11,678 bases of DNA from an uncultured Bacilli bacterium (lineage in GTDB: Bacteria; Bacillota_I; Bacilli_A; RF39; UBA660). Position 1 is the stretch's first letter. Each line of letters starts with the position of its first letter. Under the pieces are notes generated by a model, which was given only the letters and a program-made list of their open reading frames with translations, searched no databases and had not been told where the DNA came from. This document shows positions 1-7,777 of the stretch, piece after piece. The stretch spans positions 1 to 11,678 of the forward strand of contig CAOOMX010000002.1 of the NCBI GenBank assembly GCA_948497845.1, given 5' to 3'. Made by a program: the position numbers and the translations under genes.

Positions 1-1
1 T

Positions 2-358
2 AATCCGCCCTTTTTTAAAGTACATAAAAATAGCATATTAAACAAAAATGATTTATTAACAATCGCTAGGCATGAAGTAACAGCTACCTTAGAAGATATA
101 TTTAAGGTAGTAAGTGAACATTTAAAAGACAATGGATCCTTTTATATGGTTCATCGTCCAGAAAGATTAGATGAAATCATCCTCACTGCAGAAAAATACA
201 AACTAAAGCTAAAAAAGTTAGAAATAATCATAACCAAAGAAACGAAGCCTACGATTATATTATTAAAATTTCAAAAACATGCGCAGTATGGGATTAAAGT
301 AAAAACAAAAGATATCAGCAATAGAAAAAGTTATCAAGGAATATTTAAAGGAGAGTAA
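2..358 (+). CDS. YabB/TrmN6-family tRNA (adenine-N6)-methyltransferase, 3' part
   Basis: This is the C-terminal 118 codons of a methyltransferase whose start lies left of the window. The visible part opens with NPPFFK, the NPP[FY] catalytic motif of N6-adenine methyltransferases that positions the target amino group. It continues with IARHE and TLEDI, then a block reading MVHRPERLDEI. These are hallmarks of the TrmN6/YabB family, which methylates the adenine at position 37 of tRNA1(Val) in E. coli. The B. subtilis homologue is YabB, encoded in the same part of the chromosome as metS and ksgA. The reading frame is open to the left edge and stops with TAA 5 bases before pth, so the two are probably co-transcribed. 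The family call is firm. The exact tRNA target is inferred, and the SAM-binding half is not visible. Confidence 0.82.
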   Translation, partial: NPPFFKVHKNSILNKNDLLTIARHEVTATLEDIFKVVSEHLKDNGSFYMVHRPERLDEIILTAEKYKLKLKKLEIIITKETKPTIILLKFQKHAQYGIKVKTKDISNRKSYQGIFKGE

Positions 359-363
359 GTATA

Positions 364-915
364 ATGAAATTAATAGTAGGACTAGGTAATCCTGGAAAAG
401 AATATGAAAATACAAGACACAATGTTGGATATATGGTTTTAGATGCATATTTAGAAGGATCATTATGGCAAGAAAAGATGCAAGCAAATGTTACTAAAAG
501 AATTATTAATCAAGAAACAGTATATTTTATTAAGCCATTAACGTACATGAATTTATCTGGGCAAGCTGTGAGAAAGTATATGGATTACTATGACATAGCC
601 ATTGAAGACTTACTTATTATTCAAGATGATTTAGATTTAGAAATAGGAAACTACAAATTAAAAAAAGCCAGTTCATCTGGTGGACACAATGGAATAAAGT
701 CAATTATTCAAGAACTAAAAACAGATGCATTTTTACGATTAAAAATAGGTATCAATTCAACAAATAGGAAAGATACAATTGATTTCGTTTTAAATCGATT
801 TAGCAAAAAAGAATTAGATTTATTCAAAGAAAACTTAGCTACATATAAAAAAATAATTGATTCTTTTATTGATAAGGGTATAGAAAAGACCATGAATATT
901 TATAATACAAAATAA
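364..915 (+). CDS. pth: Peptidyl-tRNA hydrolase
   Basis: Pth releases peptides from peptidyl-tRNAs that drop off stalled ribosomes and so recycles tRNA in the cytoplasm. The 183-residue length is normal for bacterial Pth. The signature begins at residue 3 with LIVGLGNPG and continues into TRHNVG, giving the catalytic His19 and substrate-binding Asn9. YMNLSG supplies Asn63, the QDDLDL block holds the catalytic-base-supporting Asp88, and GGHNG carries Asn109. These match the positions known from E. coli Pth (Asn10, His20, Asn68, Asp93, Asn114). An AAAGGAG ribosome binding site precedes the ATG. It lies 5 bases after the methyltransferase and 10 bases before mfd. In B. subtilis pth (spoVC) also precedes mfd, but there the small gene fin lies between them; here there is no room for it. 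Confidence 0.97.
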   Translation: MKLIVGLGNPGKEYENTRHNVGYMVLDAYLEGSLWQEKMQANVTKRIINQETVYFIKPLTYMNLSGQAVRKYMDYYDIAIEDLLIIQDDLDLEIGNYKLKKASSSGGHNGIKSIIQELKTDAFLRLKIGINSTNRKDTIDFVLNRFSKKELDLFKENLATYKKIIDSFIDKGIEKTMNIYNTK

Positions 916-925
916 GAGGAAGAAT

Positions 926-3900
926 ATGGATTTTTTAAAGAATTATTTCAAATATGATAACAACATAGAAATATCTGGACTAACAGAAGAACTATGTAAT
1001 TTATATCTAATAGGTTTATTTAGAAATGTAGATAAAAACGTCATTATAATGGCGAATTCTTTATATGAAGCAAATTTATTATACAACGGAATAAGCACAT
1101 ATACGGAAGATGTATATTTATTTCCTATGGATGATTTTTTATCGTCAATGATCGTAGCACAAAGCCCTGAATTAAAGTACAAAAGATTAGAAACATTAGA
1201 AAAGTTAAAAACAAATCGAAGAGGAATTATTATAACAAACCTAATGGGTTATTTAAGATTTTTGCCAGCAAAAAACGTTGATAATTATATGGTTATCAAC
1301 AAAGATACGGAAATAAAGCGTGAAAATTTAGTTAATAATTTAGAGAGATTAGGATACAAAAAGGAATCTTTAGTAACGCAAACCGGAGAATATGCGATAA
1401 GAGGTTTTATTGTTGATATATTTGCAATAAATGAAGAGTATCCGATAAGAATTGAGTTAGATGGCAATAGTATAGAGAGTCTGCGATATTTTGATACCGA
1501 CACTCAAATATCTACAAAAGAATTAGATACGATAACGATTCATGCCATGGAAGAAATAGAAACTAGTGAAAAATCGTCTTTATTTGATTATGCAAAAGAG
1601 CCAGTAGTTGTATATTTAGATTATCCTCAAATCGAAGCATCTTACGAAAAACTTACAAGTGATATATTCGAATATAAAGTTGGACATGATATTAAAGACA
1701 AATTAATGTATGAATTAACAGATATAAACCCAGAATATCAAATTTATTTAAATAGAATAACATCTGGAACATATGAACTGAGTGCTAAGACGATTGAAAA
1801 CTATAACTTAGATTTTGAAAAATTAGCAAATGATGTTCAAGCCTATCTTCGCCAAAACAAAGAAGTTATCTTTTATTTACCTAAAACTGAGCAAATCAAA
1901 AAAATGAAAGAAATATGTCCTGATGCTACATATATAAAGGGGCAAATAAATCATGGATTTATATTAGACAAGTATGTAGTTATAGGGGAAAAAGACATAG
2001 AAAATACCCGTCATACGCCTATACATTACAAGAGCAATTATCACATAGGCAAGAAAATAAAAGATTTTAATCAATTAAATCCTGGTGATTATGTAGTTCA
2101 TTTAGCGCATGGCATAGGAATATATCAAGGAATAAAAACCTTAAATATTAAGGGAGTAGACAAAGACTTTTTGCATATTCAATATGAAGGTAAGGATAAA
2201 ATATATGTTCCAGTAGAAAAAATAACAACAATATACAAATATACAGAAAAAGAAGGAACTCCTCCAAAGATAAACAAGTTAGGAGGAACAAGTTGGGCCA
2301 AAACAAAGAAGTATGTAGAAAGTAAGATCAAGGATATATCAAAAGAACTAATAAAATTATATAAAGAAAGAATAAGTGTAAGGAGTATAACTTATAAAGA
2401 TTATCCTGAAGAAGATCAATTTGCGGCTTCATTTCAATATGAACTAACCAAAGATCAAAAAAAGACCATTTTAGAGATTAATGAAGATCTAAAAAGTCAT
2501 GTACCAATGGATCGTCTTTTATGTGGAGATGTAGGTTTCGGCAAGACAGAAGTTGCCATGAGAGCCATTTTTAAGACGATTTTAAACAATCATCAAGTTA
2601 TGTACTTATGTCCAACAACGATTTTATCTAAGCAACAATTCTTAGTAGCCAAAGAAAGGTTCAAAGATTGGCCAATAGAAATAGCTTTATTAAACAGACA
2701 TATTTCAGGAAAGAAAGCAAAAGCTGTATTAGAAGATTTCAAAGCTGGAAAAATAGATTTATTAGTAGGAACCCATCGTATACTTAGTGAAGATGTAAAA
2801 CCAAAAGAGTTAGGTTTACTAATTGTAGATGAAGAACAACGTTTTGGAGTTACACACAAAGAAAAGATAAAAACATATAAAAACGATATAAATGTTTTAA
2901 CATTAAGTGCAACACCAATCCCTAGAACTTTAAAAATGGCTATGTCTGGACTACGTGATTTATCAATTATAGATACCCCTCCAGTAAACAGATATCCAGT
3001 CCAAACTTATGTAGTATTAGAAGATGACCTTATTATAAGAGATGCCATATATAAAGAATTATCAAGAAACGGACAAGTTTTTATCTTATATAATTATGTA
3101 GAAAGTATAGAGAAATACACATCACATATAAGAACGCTTATTCCAGAAGCAAGAATCATTTATGCTCATGGCCAAATGGATAAAAATGAATTAGATCGAA
3201 TTATGAGTGAATTTATTGATTATCAATATGACATATTAATATGTACAACAATAATTGAAAGTGGAATAGATATACCAAACGTAAACACATTACTAGTTCA
3301 TGATGCAGACCGTTTTGGGCTGAGTCAGCTTTATCAAATAAGAGGTCGAGTAGGAAGAAGTAACAAAATAGCTTATGCATACTTATTATATGCTAAGACA
3401 AAGGTTTTAAATGAAATAGCCATAAAAAGATTAGAATCTATCAAAGAATTTACAGAATTAGGAAGTGGATATCGAATAGCAATGAGAGATTTAAGTCTTA
3501 GAGGAGCAGGAGATATTTTTGGGGCTAATCAGGCTGGCTTCGTTGATTCAGTGGGTATAACATTATATATGAAGATGATTGAAGATGAAGTAAAAAGAAT
3601 GCAAGGTATTGAAGTTGAAGAAGATGATGACAACATGAATGCTTTAATTAATGTATCTACCCACATTAGTGATAGTTATGTAAGTGATGAAGACATAAAA
3701 ATAGAAATACATCAAAAAATAAATGAAATAGATTCATTAGAAAGTTTATTAAAGATAAAAAGTGAATTAGAAGACCGCTTTGGTAAAGTAACAGACGAGA
3801 TGTTAATTTATATGTATGAAGAATGGTTTGAAAAGATTGCCCAAAAACACAATATAACGAGAGTAATACAAACGGATAGATTAATAGAAATTGAATTACC

Positions 3901-4075
3901 AGAACAATTAACAGAGCATATAAAAGGCGATCGTTTATTAATGGAAGCATTGGCATTAACTAGAAATTTTAATATTAAATACAACAATAAGCGAATAACG
4001 ATCCAACTTTTACACAAAAATTTAGATAAACATTTCATATTTTATATCGTAGCACTACTTGAGAAAGTATTATGA
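926..4075 (+). CDS. mfd: Transcription-repair coupling factor Mfd
   Basis: Mfd is a DNA translocase that displaces RNA polymerase stalled at lesions and recruits UvrA for nucleotide excision repair. The N-terminal third resembles the UvrB damage-recognition module (GEYAIRGFIVDIF from residue 154). The RNA-polymerase-interacting domain shows GDYVVHLAHGIG at 387-398. The motor follows with Walker A GDVGFGKTE at 534-542, DEEQ at 635-638, SAT at 661-663 and motif VI QIRGRVGRS at 804-812. A C-terminal domain of the Mfd type ends the protein. At 1049 residues it is roughly 100 shorter than the E. coli and B. subtilis proteins, but all core motor motifs are intact. An AGAGGAAG site supports the ATG. 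The gene follows pth by 10 bases and precedes spoVT, the same order as in B. subtilis. Confidence 0.97.
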   Translation: MDFLKNYFKYDNNIEISGLTEELCNLYLIGLFRNVDKNVIIMANSLYEANLLYNGISTYTEDVYLFPMDDFLSSMIVAQSPELKYKRLETLEKLKTNRRGIIITNLMGYLRFLPAKNVDNYMVINKDTEIKRENLVNNLERLGYKKESLVTQTGEYAIRGFIVDIFAINEEYPIRIELDGNSIESLRYFDTDTQISTKELDTITIHAMEEIETSEKSSLFDYAKEPVVVYLDYPQIEASYEKLTSDIFEYKVGHDIKDKLMYELTDINPEYQIYLNRITSGTYELSAKTIENYNLDFEKLANDVQAYLRQNKEVIFYLPKTEQIKKMKEICPDATYIKGQINHGFILDKYVVIGEKDIENTRHTPIHYKSNYHIGKKIKDFNQLNPGDYVVHLAHGIGIYQGIKTLNIKGVDKDFLHIQYEGKDKIYVPVEKITTIYKYTEKEGTPPKINKLGGTSWAKTKKYVESKIKDISKELIKLYKERISVRSITYKDYPEEDQFAASFQYELTKDQKKTILEINEDLKSHVPMDRLLCGDVGFGKTEVAMRAIFKTILNNHQVMYLCPTTILSKQQFLVAKERFKDWPIEIALLNRHISGKKAKAVLEDFKAGKIDLLVGTHRILSEDVKPKELGLLIVDEEQRFGVTHKEKIKTYKNDINVLTLSATPIPRTLKMAMSGLRDLSIIDTPPVNRYPVQTYVVLEDDLIIRDAIYKELSRNGQVFILYNYVESIEKYTSHIRTLIPEARIIYAHGQMDKNELDRIMSEFIDYQYDILICTTIIESGIDIPNVNTLLVHDADRFGLSQLYQIRGRVGRSNKIAYAYLLYAKTKVLNEIAIKRLESIKEFTELGSGYRIAMRDLSLRGAGDIFGANQAGFVDSVGITLYMKMIEDEVKRMQGIEVEEDDDNMNALINVSTHISDSYVSDEDIKIEIHQKINEIDSLESLLKIKSELEDRFGKVTDEMLIYMYEEWFEKIAQKHNITRVIQTDRLIEIELPEQLTEHIKGDRLLMEALALTRNFNIKYNNKRITIQLLHKNLDKHFIFYIVALLEKVL

Positions 4076-4116
4076 GTATAAATTAACAAATTTGCTCCAA
4101 AATAAGAGTATGAATT

Positions 4117-4122
4117 GGAGTG
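4117..4122 (+). promoter_or_regulatory. Ribosome binding site deciding the spoVT start
   Basis: GGAGTG lies about 8-10 bases before a TTG at 4131. Initiation at that TTG gives MKATGI, the usual SpoVT N terminus. The longer in-frame starts at 4059 and 4110 lack a well-placed site and would add residues with no family counterpart. Confidence 0.7.
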
Positions 4123-4130
4123 AAGATTTA

Positions 4131-4646
4131 TTGAAAGCAACGGGAATAACAAGAAAGATAGATGAATTAGGAAGAATAGTAATACCTAAAGAAATAAGAC
4201 GAAATTTAGGTATAAGAGATGGCGAAACCTTAGAAATATTTACAGAGGAAGATGGTATATTATTAAAAAAACATTCAGTGATTCAAAATTTTGAAGAATT
4301 AGGAGTAAAACTTTGTGACATTATAAGCTCTGTAATACCAGCGAGTATCTTTATAACAGACAGAGAAAAAGTAATAGCTAGTTCTACTCATAAGGATTTA
4401 ATAGGTAAAATATTACCAACAGATTTCATACGATTAATTGATAACAGAGAGAGTAAAAAAAGTGATTATGAAGAAGAAATAACAATCAATGATATTAGTT
4501 TAAAAGGCTATTTTGTTATTTCTCCTATCATATCATCTATTGATTCTTTAGGTTTAATTATTATAATGACCAATACCAATACTGATTATAGTATAATATC
4601 AAAACTAATAGCCAAAATTCTATCTGAGAAGTTAGATATAAATTAA
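4131..4646 (+). CDS. spoVT: SpoVT, AbrB-type sporulation transcription regulator
   Basis: SpoVT is a swapped-hairpin AbrB-family DNA-binding protein that in B. subtilis tunes forespore sigma-G-dependent genes. The first 50 residues carry the AbrB fold, with KATGITRKIDELGR, then VIPKEIRR and LEIF. The rest (about 55-171) matches the GAF-like sensory domain that distinguishes SpoVT from plain AbrB, including IPASIFITDREKVIASS. With the TTG start the protein is 171 residues, close to B. subtilis SpoVT (178). The frame stays open upstream to 4059, inside the end of mfd, but that extension has no family match and the ribosome binding site favours TTG. It lies 55 bases after mfd and is followed by a terminator. 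Its presence suggests a sporulation programme now or in the recent past; this gene alone does not prove it. Confidence 0.92.
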   Translation: MKATGITRKIDELGRIVIPKEIRRNLGIRDGETLEIFTEEDGILLKKHSVIQNFEELGVKLCDIISSVIPASIFITDREKVIASSTHKDLIGKILPTDFIRLIDNRESKKSDYEEEITINDISLKGYFVISPIISSIDSLGLIIIMTNTNTDYSIISKLIAKILSEKLDIN

Positions 4647-4652
4647 TCAAGC

Positions 4653-4680
4653 AAAGTGAGTAAAAAGACTCATTTTTTGT
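4653..4680 (+). terminator. Intrinsic terminator after spoVT
   Basis: A hairpin with arms TGAGT (4657-4661) and ACTCA (4668-4672) around an AAAAAG loop can be lengthened by A-U and G-U pairs to about nine pairs. It runs straight into a T-rich tract (TTTTTTGTTT). It separates the pth-mfd-spoVT group from the T-box operon. Confidence 0.75.
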
Positions 4681-4694
4681 TTGCAAATTAATGA

Positions 4695-4723
4695 TTGTAA
4701 AACTAAAAAAAACATGTTAAAAT
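4695..4723 (+). promoter_or_regulatory. Vegetative promoter for the T-box operon
   Basis: The -35 hexamer TTGTAA (4695-4700) and the -10 hexamer TAAAAT (4718-4723) are separated by 17 bases. A TG one base before the -10 (4715-4716) makes it an extended -10 element. Transcription would begin near 4730, a few bases before the T-box leader structure. Confidence 0.7.
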
Positions 4724-4737
4724 ACAAATAATTAGTG

Positions 4738-4933
4738 ATGAAGGAAAGAGTAGATATCCCCTATTTCAAAAAGAGAGTTCTAAAGATGGTGAAAATAGAA
4801 CAAATAAGGATATTGAAGATGGCTCTGGAGCTAAATCGGGAATTTTACCGTTATCAAAACAAGCGCATGACATTAATCATGAATTAAGGTGGTACCGCGG
4901 GTAGATACTCGTCCTTAGCTCATGATTTTTTTT
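4738..4933 (+). ncRNA. T-box leader (methionine-type) with terminator
   Basis: T-box leaders bind a specific tRNA and let transcription continue when that tRNA is uncharged. Stem I shows the AGTA element (4749-4752) followed by GATATCC, which pairs with GGATATT (4808-4814), then GAA and, one base later, the likely specifier ATG (4819-4821) followed by a purine. GAG and CTC flank this loop as a short helix. An AGAGAG loop and a GGTG element lie in the distal arm. The T-box core AAGGTGGTACCGCGG (4886-4900) exposes TGGT, complementary to the ACCA end of tRNA-Met. A long hairpin (4876-4889 with 4913-4926) ends in eight Ts. The Met assignment agrees with metS two genes downstream. The T-box identity is very secure; the specifier is inferred from hand folding. 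Confidence 0.93.
4876..4933 (+). terminator. Regulated terminator of the T-box leader
   Basis: The arm at 4876-4889 (ATCATGAATTAAGG) pairs with CCTTAGCTCATGAT (4913-4926), matching at 12 of 14 positions, and leads into T8 (4926-4933). The inner AAGG/CCTT step with the TGGTACC bulge is the antiterminator core. The outer ATCATGAATT/AGCTCATGAT extension turns it into a terminator. Confidence 0.8.
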
Positions 4934-4958
4934 ATGAAAAATAAAGGAGTGGAAAAAA

Positions 4959-5462
4959 ATGGCAAGATATTTTGAAAAAATAAGTTTTAATGAATTTAAA
5001 AAGGCTTTTGGAGATAATAAAAAGCTGTATGAAGAATACAATTTACCAAAAAGAGAAACAAAATGCAGTGCAGGATATGACTTTTATGCTATAAAAGATT
5101 ATAGGATAAAACCAAATGAAGTTATAAAAATACCAACAGGATACAAAGCTAACTTTGGTGAAGATGAAGTTCTTTTGATAGTTGTAAGAGGACATGTTGG
5201 TTTCAAACATAATGTACAAATGACAAATCAAGTAGGAGTCATAGAATCAGATTACTATAACAATGTATCAAATGAAGGACATATGTTTATTTCCTTACAA
5301 AATCATGGTGAAGAAGATTATGAAATAAAAAAAGGCGATGCATATGTACAAGGCATATTTACTAAATTTCTAACAACTGACAATGATGAAGCAACAGACA
5401 AAAGAACAGGAGGATTCGGTAGTACGAACATTCATAGAAAAAGAAAGGAAGATAAAAAATGA
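4959..5462 (+). CDS. dUTPase-family protein with altered catalytic motifs
   Basis: The 167 residues belong to the trimeric dUTP diphosphatase (Dut) fold, which hydrolyses dUTP to dUMP to keep uracil out of DNA. Motif I AGYD is at 38-41, motif IV around GDAYVQG (126-132) and motif V RTGGFGST at 149-156, including the stacking Phe153. Two motifs deviate. Motif II, normally Arg-Ser-Ser, reads RGH at 77-79. Motif III, normally GVIDSDY, reads GVIESDY at 93-99, so the catalytic-base Asp is Glu96. A family-atypical N-terminal stretch of about 35 residues precedes motif I. A strong AAAGGAG site lies before the ATG. It is the first gene after the T-box terminator and overlaps metS by 4 bases (ATGA). 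The fold assignment is firm; activity on dUTP is uncertain. Confidence 0.85.
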   Translation: MARYFEKISFNEFKKAFGDNKKLYEEYNLPKRETKCSAGYDFYAIKDYRIKPNEVIKIPTGYKANFGEDEVLLIVVRGHVGFKHNVQMTNQVGVIESDYYNNVSNEGHMFISLQNHGEEDYEIKKGDAYVQGIFTKFLTTDNDEATDKRTGGFGSTNIHRKRKEDKK

Positions 5463-6991
5463 AAAAATATTATATAACAACAGCTATAGCTTATACAAGT
5501 TCAAAACCTCATATAGGAAATACATATGAAATAGTATTAGCAGATGCTATAGCACGATACAAAAGATTAGATGGCTATGATGTATATTTTCAAACAGGAA
5601 CAGATGAGCATGGTCAAAAAATCGAAGAAAAGGCTCGCCTTGCAGGCTTAGAACCACAAGAATATGTAGATGGTATAGCAGAACAAATAAAGACAATATG
5701 GGACTTAATGAATACAAGTTATGATCAATTTGTGAGGACAACAGACAAAGAACATGAACGAAAAGTACAAGAAATATTTAAGATCCTTTATGAAAAGAAT
5801 GACATTTATAAAGGAGAATATCAAGGATTATATTGTACGCCATGTGAGTCTTTTTGGACAGAGTCGCAACTGATTGAAGGCAAATGCCCAGACTGTGGAA
5901 GAGAAGTATCTATAGCCAGTGAAGAAGCTTACTTTTTTAGAATTAGTAAATATTCTAAATGGTTAGAAGAATATATTGAAAGTCATCCACATTTCATCGA
6001 GCCAGTAGCACGTAAAAATGAAATTATGAATAATTTTATTAAACCAGGATTACAAGATTTATGTGTATCAAGAACTTCATTTAAATGGGGTGTACCAGTA
6101 AGTTTTGATGAAAAACATGTTGTATATGTCTGGATAGATGCATTATCTAATTACATAACTTTCTTAGGATATGAACCTAATAGTGAAAGTAGTGAAGCAT
6201 TTAAAAAATACTGGCCATGTGATATTCATTTAATAGGGAAAGATATATTAAGATTTCATACGATTTATTGGCCAATATTACTCCATGCATTAGATATTGA
6301 ATTACCGCATCAGATATTTGGTCATCCATGGTTATTATTTGGTGATGACAAGATGAGTAAATCAAAAGGAAACATCGTATATGCTGATGATTTAGTAGAA
6401 AAATATGGAACAGATGCAGTAAGATTTTATATGATTCATGAAATGCCATTTTCATCAGATGGAACATTTACCAATAATTTATTAATTGAAACAATCAATA
6501 GCAACTTAGCCAATATATTAGGCAATTTAGTAAATCGAACGATTGGAATGGCTGAAAAATATTTTGATGGAGTAATAACAAATGAAGAAGAATATGAACC
6601 AGTCGATGAAGAATTCATTAAATTAGTAATGGATACAAAAAGCAAAGTAGATGAAAATATGGACAAATTACATGTAGCAGATGCCTTAGACAATGTTTTT
6701 GACATTTTTAGAAGGGCGAACAAGTACATTGATGAGACATCTCCATGGATATTAGCCAAAGATGAAAATAAACAAAAAAGATTAGCAACAGTACTATACA
6801 ATTTAATGGAAGCAATCCGTTTTGGAAGTGTATTATTACAAGCCTTTTTACCTGAAACAAGTGAAAAGATATTTAAGCAAATAAATACACAAGCAACAGA
6901 GTTTAATACATTAGATAGATTTGGCTACTATGAAAGTGGAACAAAAACAAATGAAAAAGAAGTATTATTTGAACGAATCGAGGATAAATAA
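5459..6991 (+). CDS. metS: Methionyl-tRNA synthetase
   Basis: MetS (also called metG) charges tRNA-Met for initiation and elongation. The class I signatures are present: PHIGNTYE at 17-24, with Asn in the last position of the HIGH motif as in related clostridial-type enzymes, and KMSKS at 298-302. Between them the zinc knuckle CTPC (126-129) pairs with CPDC (143-146). TGTDEHG and VYVWIDAL are further MetRS landmarks. The anticodon-binding helical domain fills the C-terminal part. At 510 residues the protein lacks the C-terminal EMAPII-like tRNA-binding domain of the longer B. subtilis enzyme (about 660). The start ATG overlaps the stop of the dUTPase-like gene, and its own stop overlaps the tatD start by one base, so translation is probably coupled. 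Expression should rise on methionine limitation through the upstream T-box. Confidence 0.97.
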   Translation: MKKYYITTAIAYTSSKPHIGNTYEIVLADAIARYKRLDGYDVYFQTGTDEHGQKIEEKARLAGLEPQEYVDGIAEQIKTIWDLMNTSYDQFVRTTDKEHERKVQEIFKILYEKNDIYKGEYQGLYCTPCESFWTESQLIEGKCPDCGREVSIASEEAYFFRISKYSKWLEEYIESHPHFIEPVARKNEIMNNFIKPGLQDLCVSRTSFKWGVPVSFDEKHVVYVWIDALSNYITFLGYEPNSESSEAFKKYWPCDIHLIGKDILRFHTIYWPILLHALDIELPHQIFGHPWLLFGDDKMSKSKGNIVYADDLVEKYGTDAVRFYMIHEMPFSSDGTFTNNLLIETINSNLANILGNLVNRTIGMAEKYFDGVITNEEEYEPVDEEFIKLVMDTKSKVDENMDKLHVADALDNVFDIFRRANKYIDETSPWILAKDENKQKRLATVLYNLMEAIRFGSVLLQAFLPETSEKIFKQINTQATEFNTLDRFGYYESGTKTNEKEVLFERIEDK

Positions 6992-7746
6992 TGCTTATTG
7001 ATACTCATACCCATTTATTCAAGGAATACTATGACAATAAGGAAGAAGTATTAAAAAGGGCAAAAGAAGAAGGCATAGGTATTATCATTCACAATGGATG
7101 TGATGGCAAATCGAATGTAGAAGTTTTGGAAATGGTAGGAAAAAATGTTTTTGGGGCAATAGGAATCCATCCAGAAGCAGTATTAGAATACACGCAAGAG
7201 GATTTAGATTTTATTGAAGAAAATCTAAAAAATCCTTATATTGTAGCAATTGGAGAAATAGGATTAGATTATCATTATAGTAAAGATAATAAAGAAGAAC
7301 AAAAACAACTTTTTGAATACCAGCTAAAACTGGCTGAAAGATATAATATGCCTGTAATCATCCATTCAAGAGGTGCTACTGAAGATACGATTGACATATT
7401 AAAAAAATATCAAGTACGAGGAAGTATTCATTCTTTTTCAGGTAGTTTTGAAACGGCACAGATATACCTAAAAATGGGCTTCAAATTAGGTATAAATGGA
7501 GTAGTAACATTTAAAAATTCTAAATTAAAGGAAGTCATAGCAAGACTTCCTAAGGAGGCTCTTTTATTAGAAACAGATGCACCGTATCTAGCACCAGTTC
7601 CTTATAGAGGAAAGCAAAATGAGAGTAAAAATATAGCTATAATAGCAGAATATATTGCAAATATATATGGAATAGAAAAAAATCTATTAGCAGAAGTTAC
7701 CAGCCAAAATGCCCTGAGTCTTTTTGACAAAATCAAAGTAGAGTGA
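6991..7746 (+). CDS. tatD: TatD-family metal-dependent deoxyribonuclease
   Basis: TatD enzymes are TIM-barrel metallohydrolases with DNase activity, linked to DNA repair and RNA or DNA turnover; the B. subtilis homologue at this locus is YabD. The 251-residue length is typical. The metal ligands are all visible: DTHTH at 4-8 (His6, His8), GEIGLDY at 88-94 (Glu89), IIHSR with His125, IHSFSG with His147, and ETDAPYL with Asp196. The ATG shares one base with the metS TAA stop, as expected for translational coupling. The metS-tatD order is widely conserved in Bacillota. The final 20 or so codons also contain a promoter for the next gene. The exact cellular substrate is unknown. Confidence 0.95.
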   Translation: MLIDTHTHLFKEYYDNKEEVLKRAKEEGIGIIIHNGCDGKSNVEVLEMVGKNVFGAIGIHPEAVLEYTQEDLDFIEENLKNPYIVAIGEIGLDYHYSKDNKEEQKQLFEYQLKLAERYNMPVIIHSRGATEDTIDILKKYQVRGSIHSFSGSFETAQIYLKMGFKLGINGVVTFKNSKLKEVIARLPKEALLLETDAPYLAPVPYRGKQNESKNIAIIAEYIANIYGIEKNLLAEVTSQNALSLFDKIKVE

Positions 7747-7752
7747 TATAAT
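7724..7752 (+). promoter_or_regulatory. Perfect consensus vegetative promoter inside tatD 3' end
   Basis: TTGACA (7724-7729), a 17-base spacer and TATAAT (7747-7752) with a TG one base upstream (7744-7745) match the sigma-A consensus at every hexamer position plus an extended -10. Transcription would start near 7759, leaving a leader of about 20 bases that contains the TTGAGGTG ribosome binding site of the next gene. Confidence 0.85.
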
Positions 7753-7777
7753 TTTCTTATCCAATTGAGGTGTAATA

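Noticed and set aside
4818..4820. GAT (Asp) as an alternative T-box specifier
   Set aside because: It directly abuts GAA, whereas specifiers in known leaders I recall sit one base further on. The ATG reading is also followed by a purine and agrees with metS downstream.
5513..5530. HIGN in place of HIGH in methionyl-tRNA synthetase as a defect
   Set aside because: The surrounding KPHIGNTYE block matches what I recall of related clostridial-type enzymes, so it looks like normal family variation.
6436..6801. 121-codon open frame on the minus strand inside metS
   Set aside because: It lies wholly antisense to a well-conserved synthetase gene, has no convincing ribosome binding site or family match, and is explained by the AT-rich codon use of metS.
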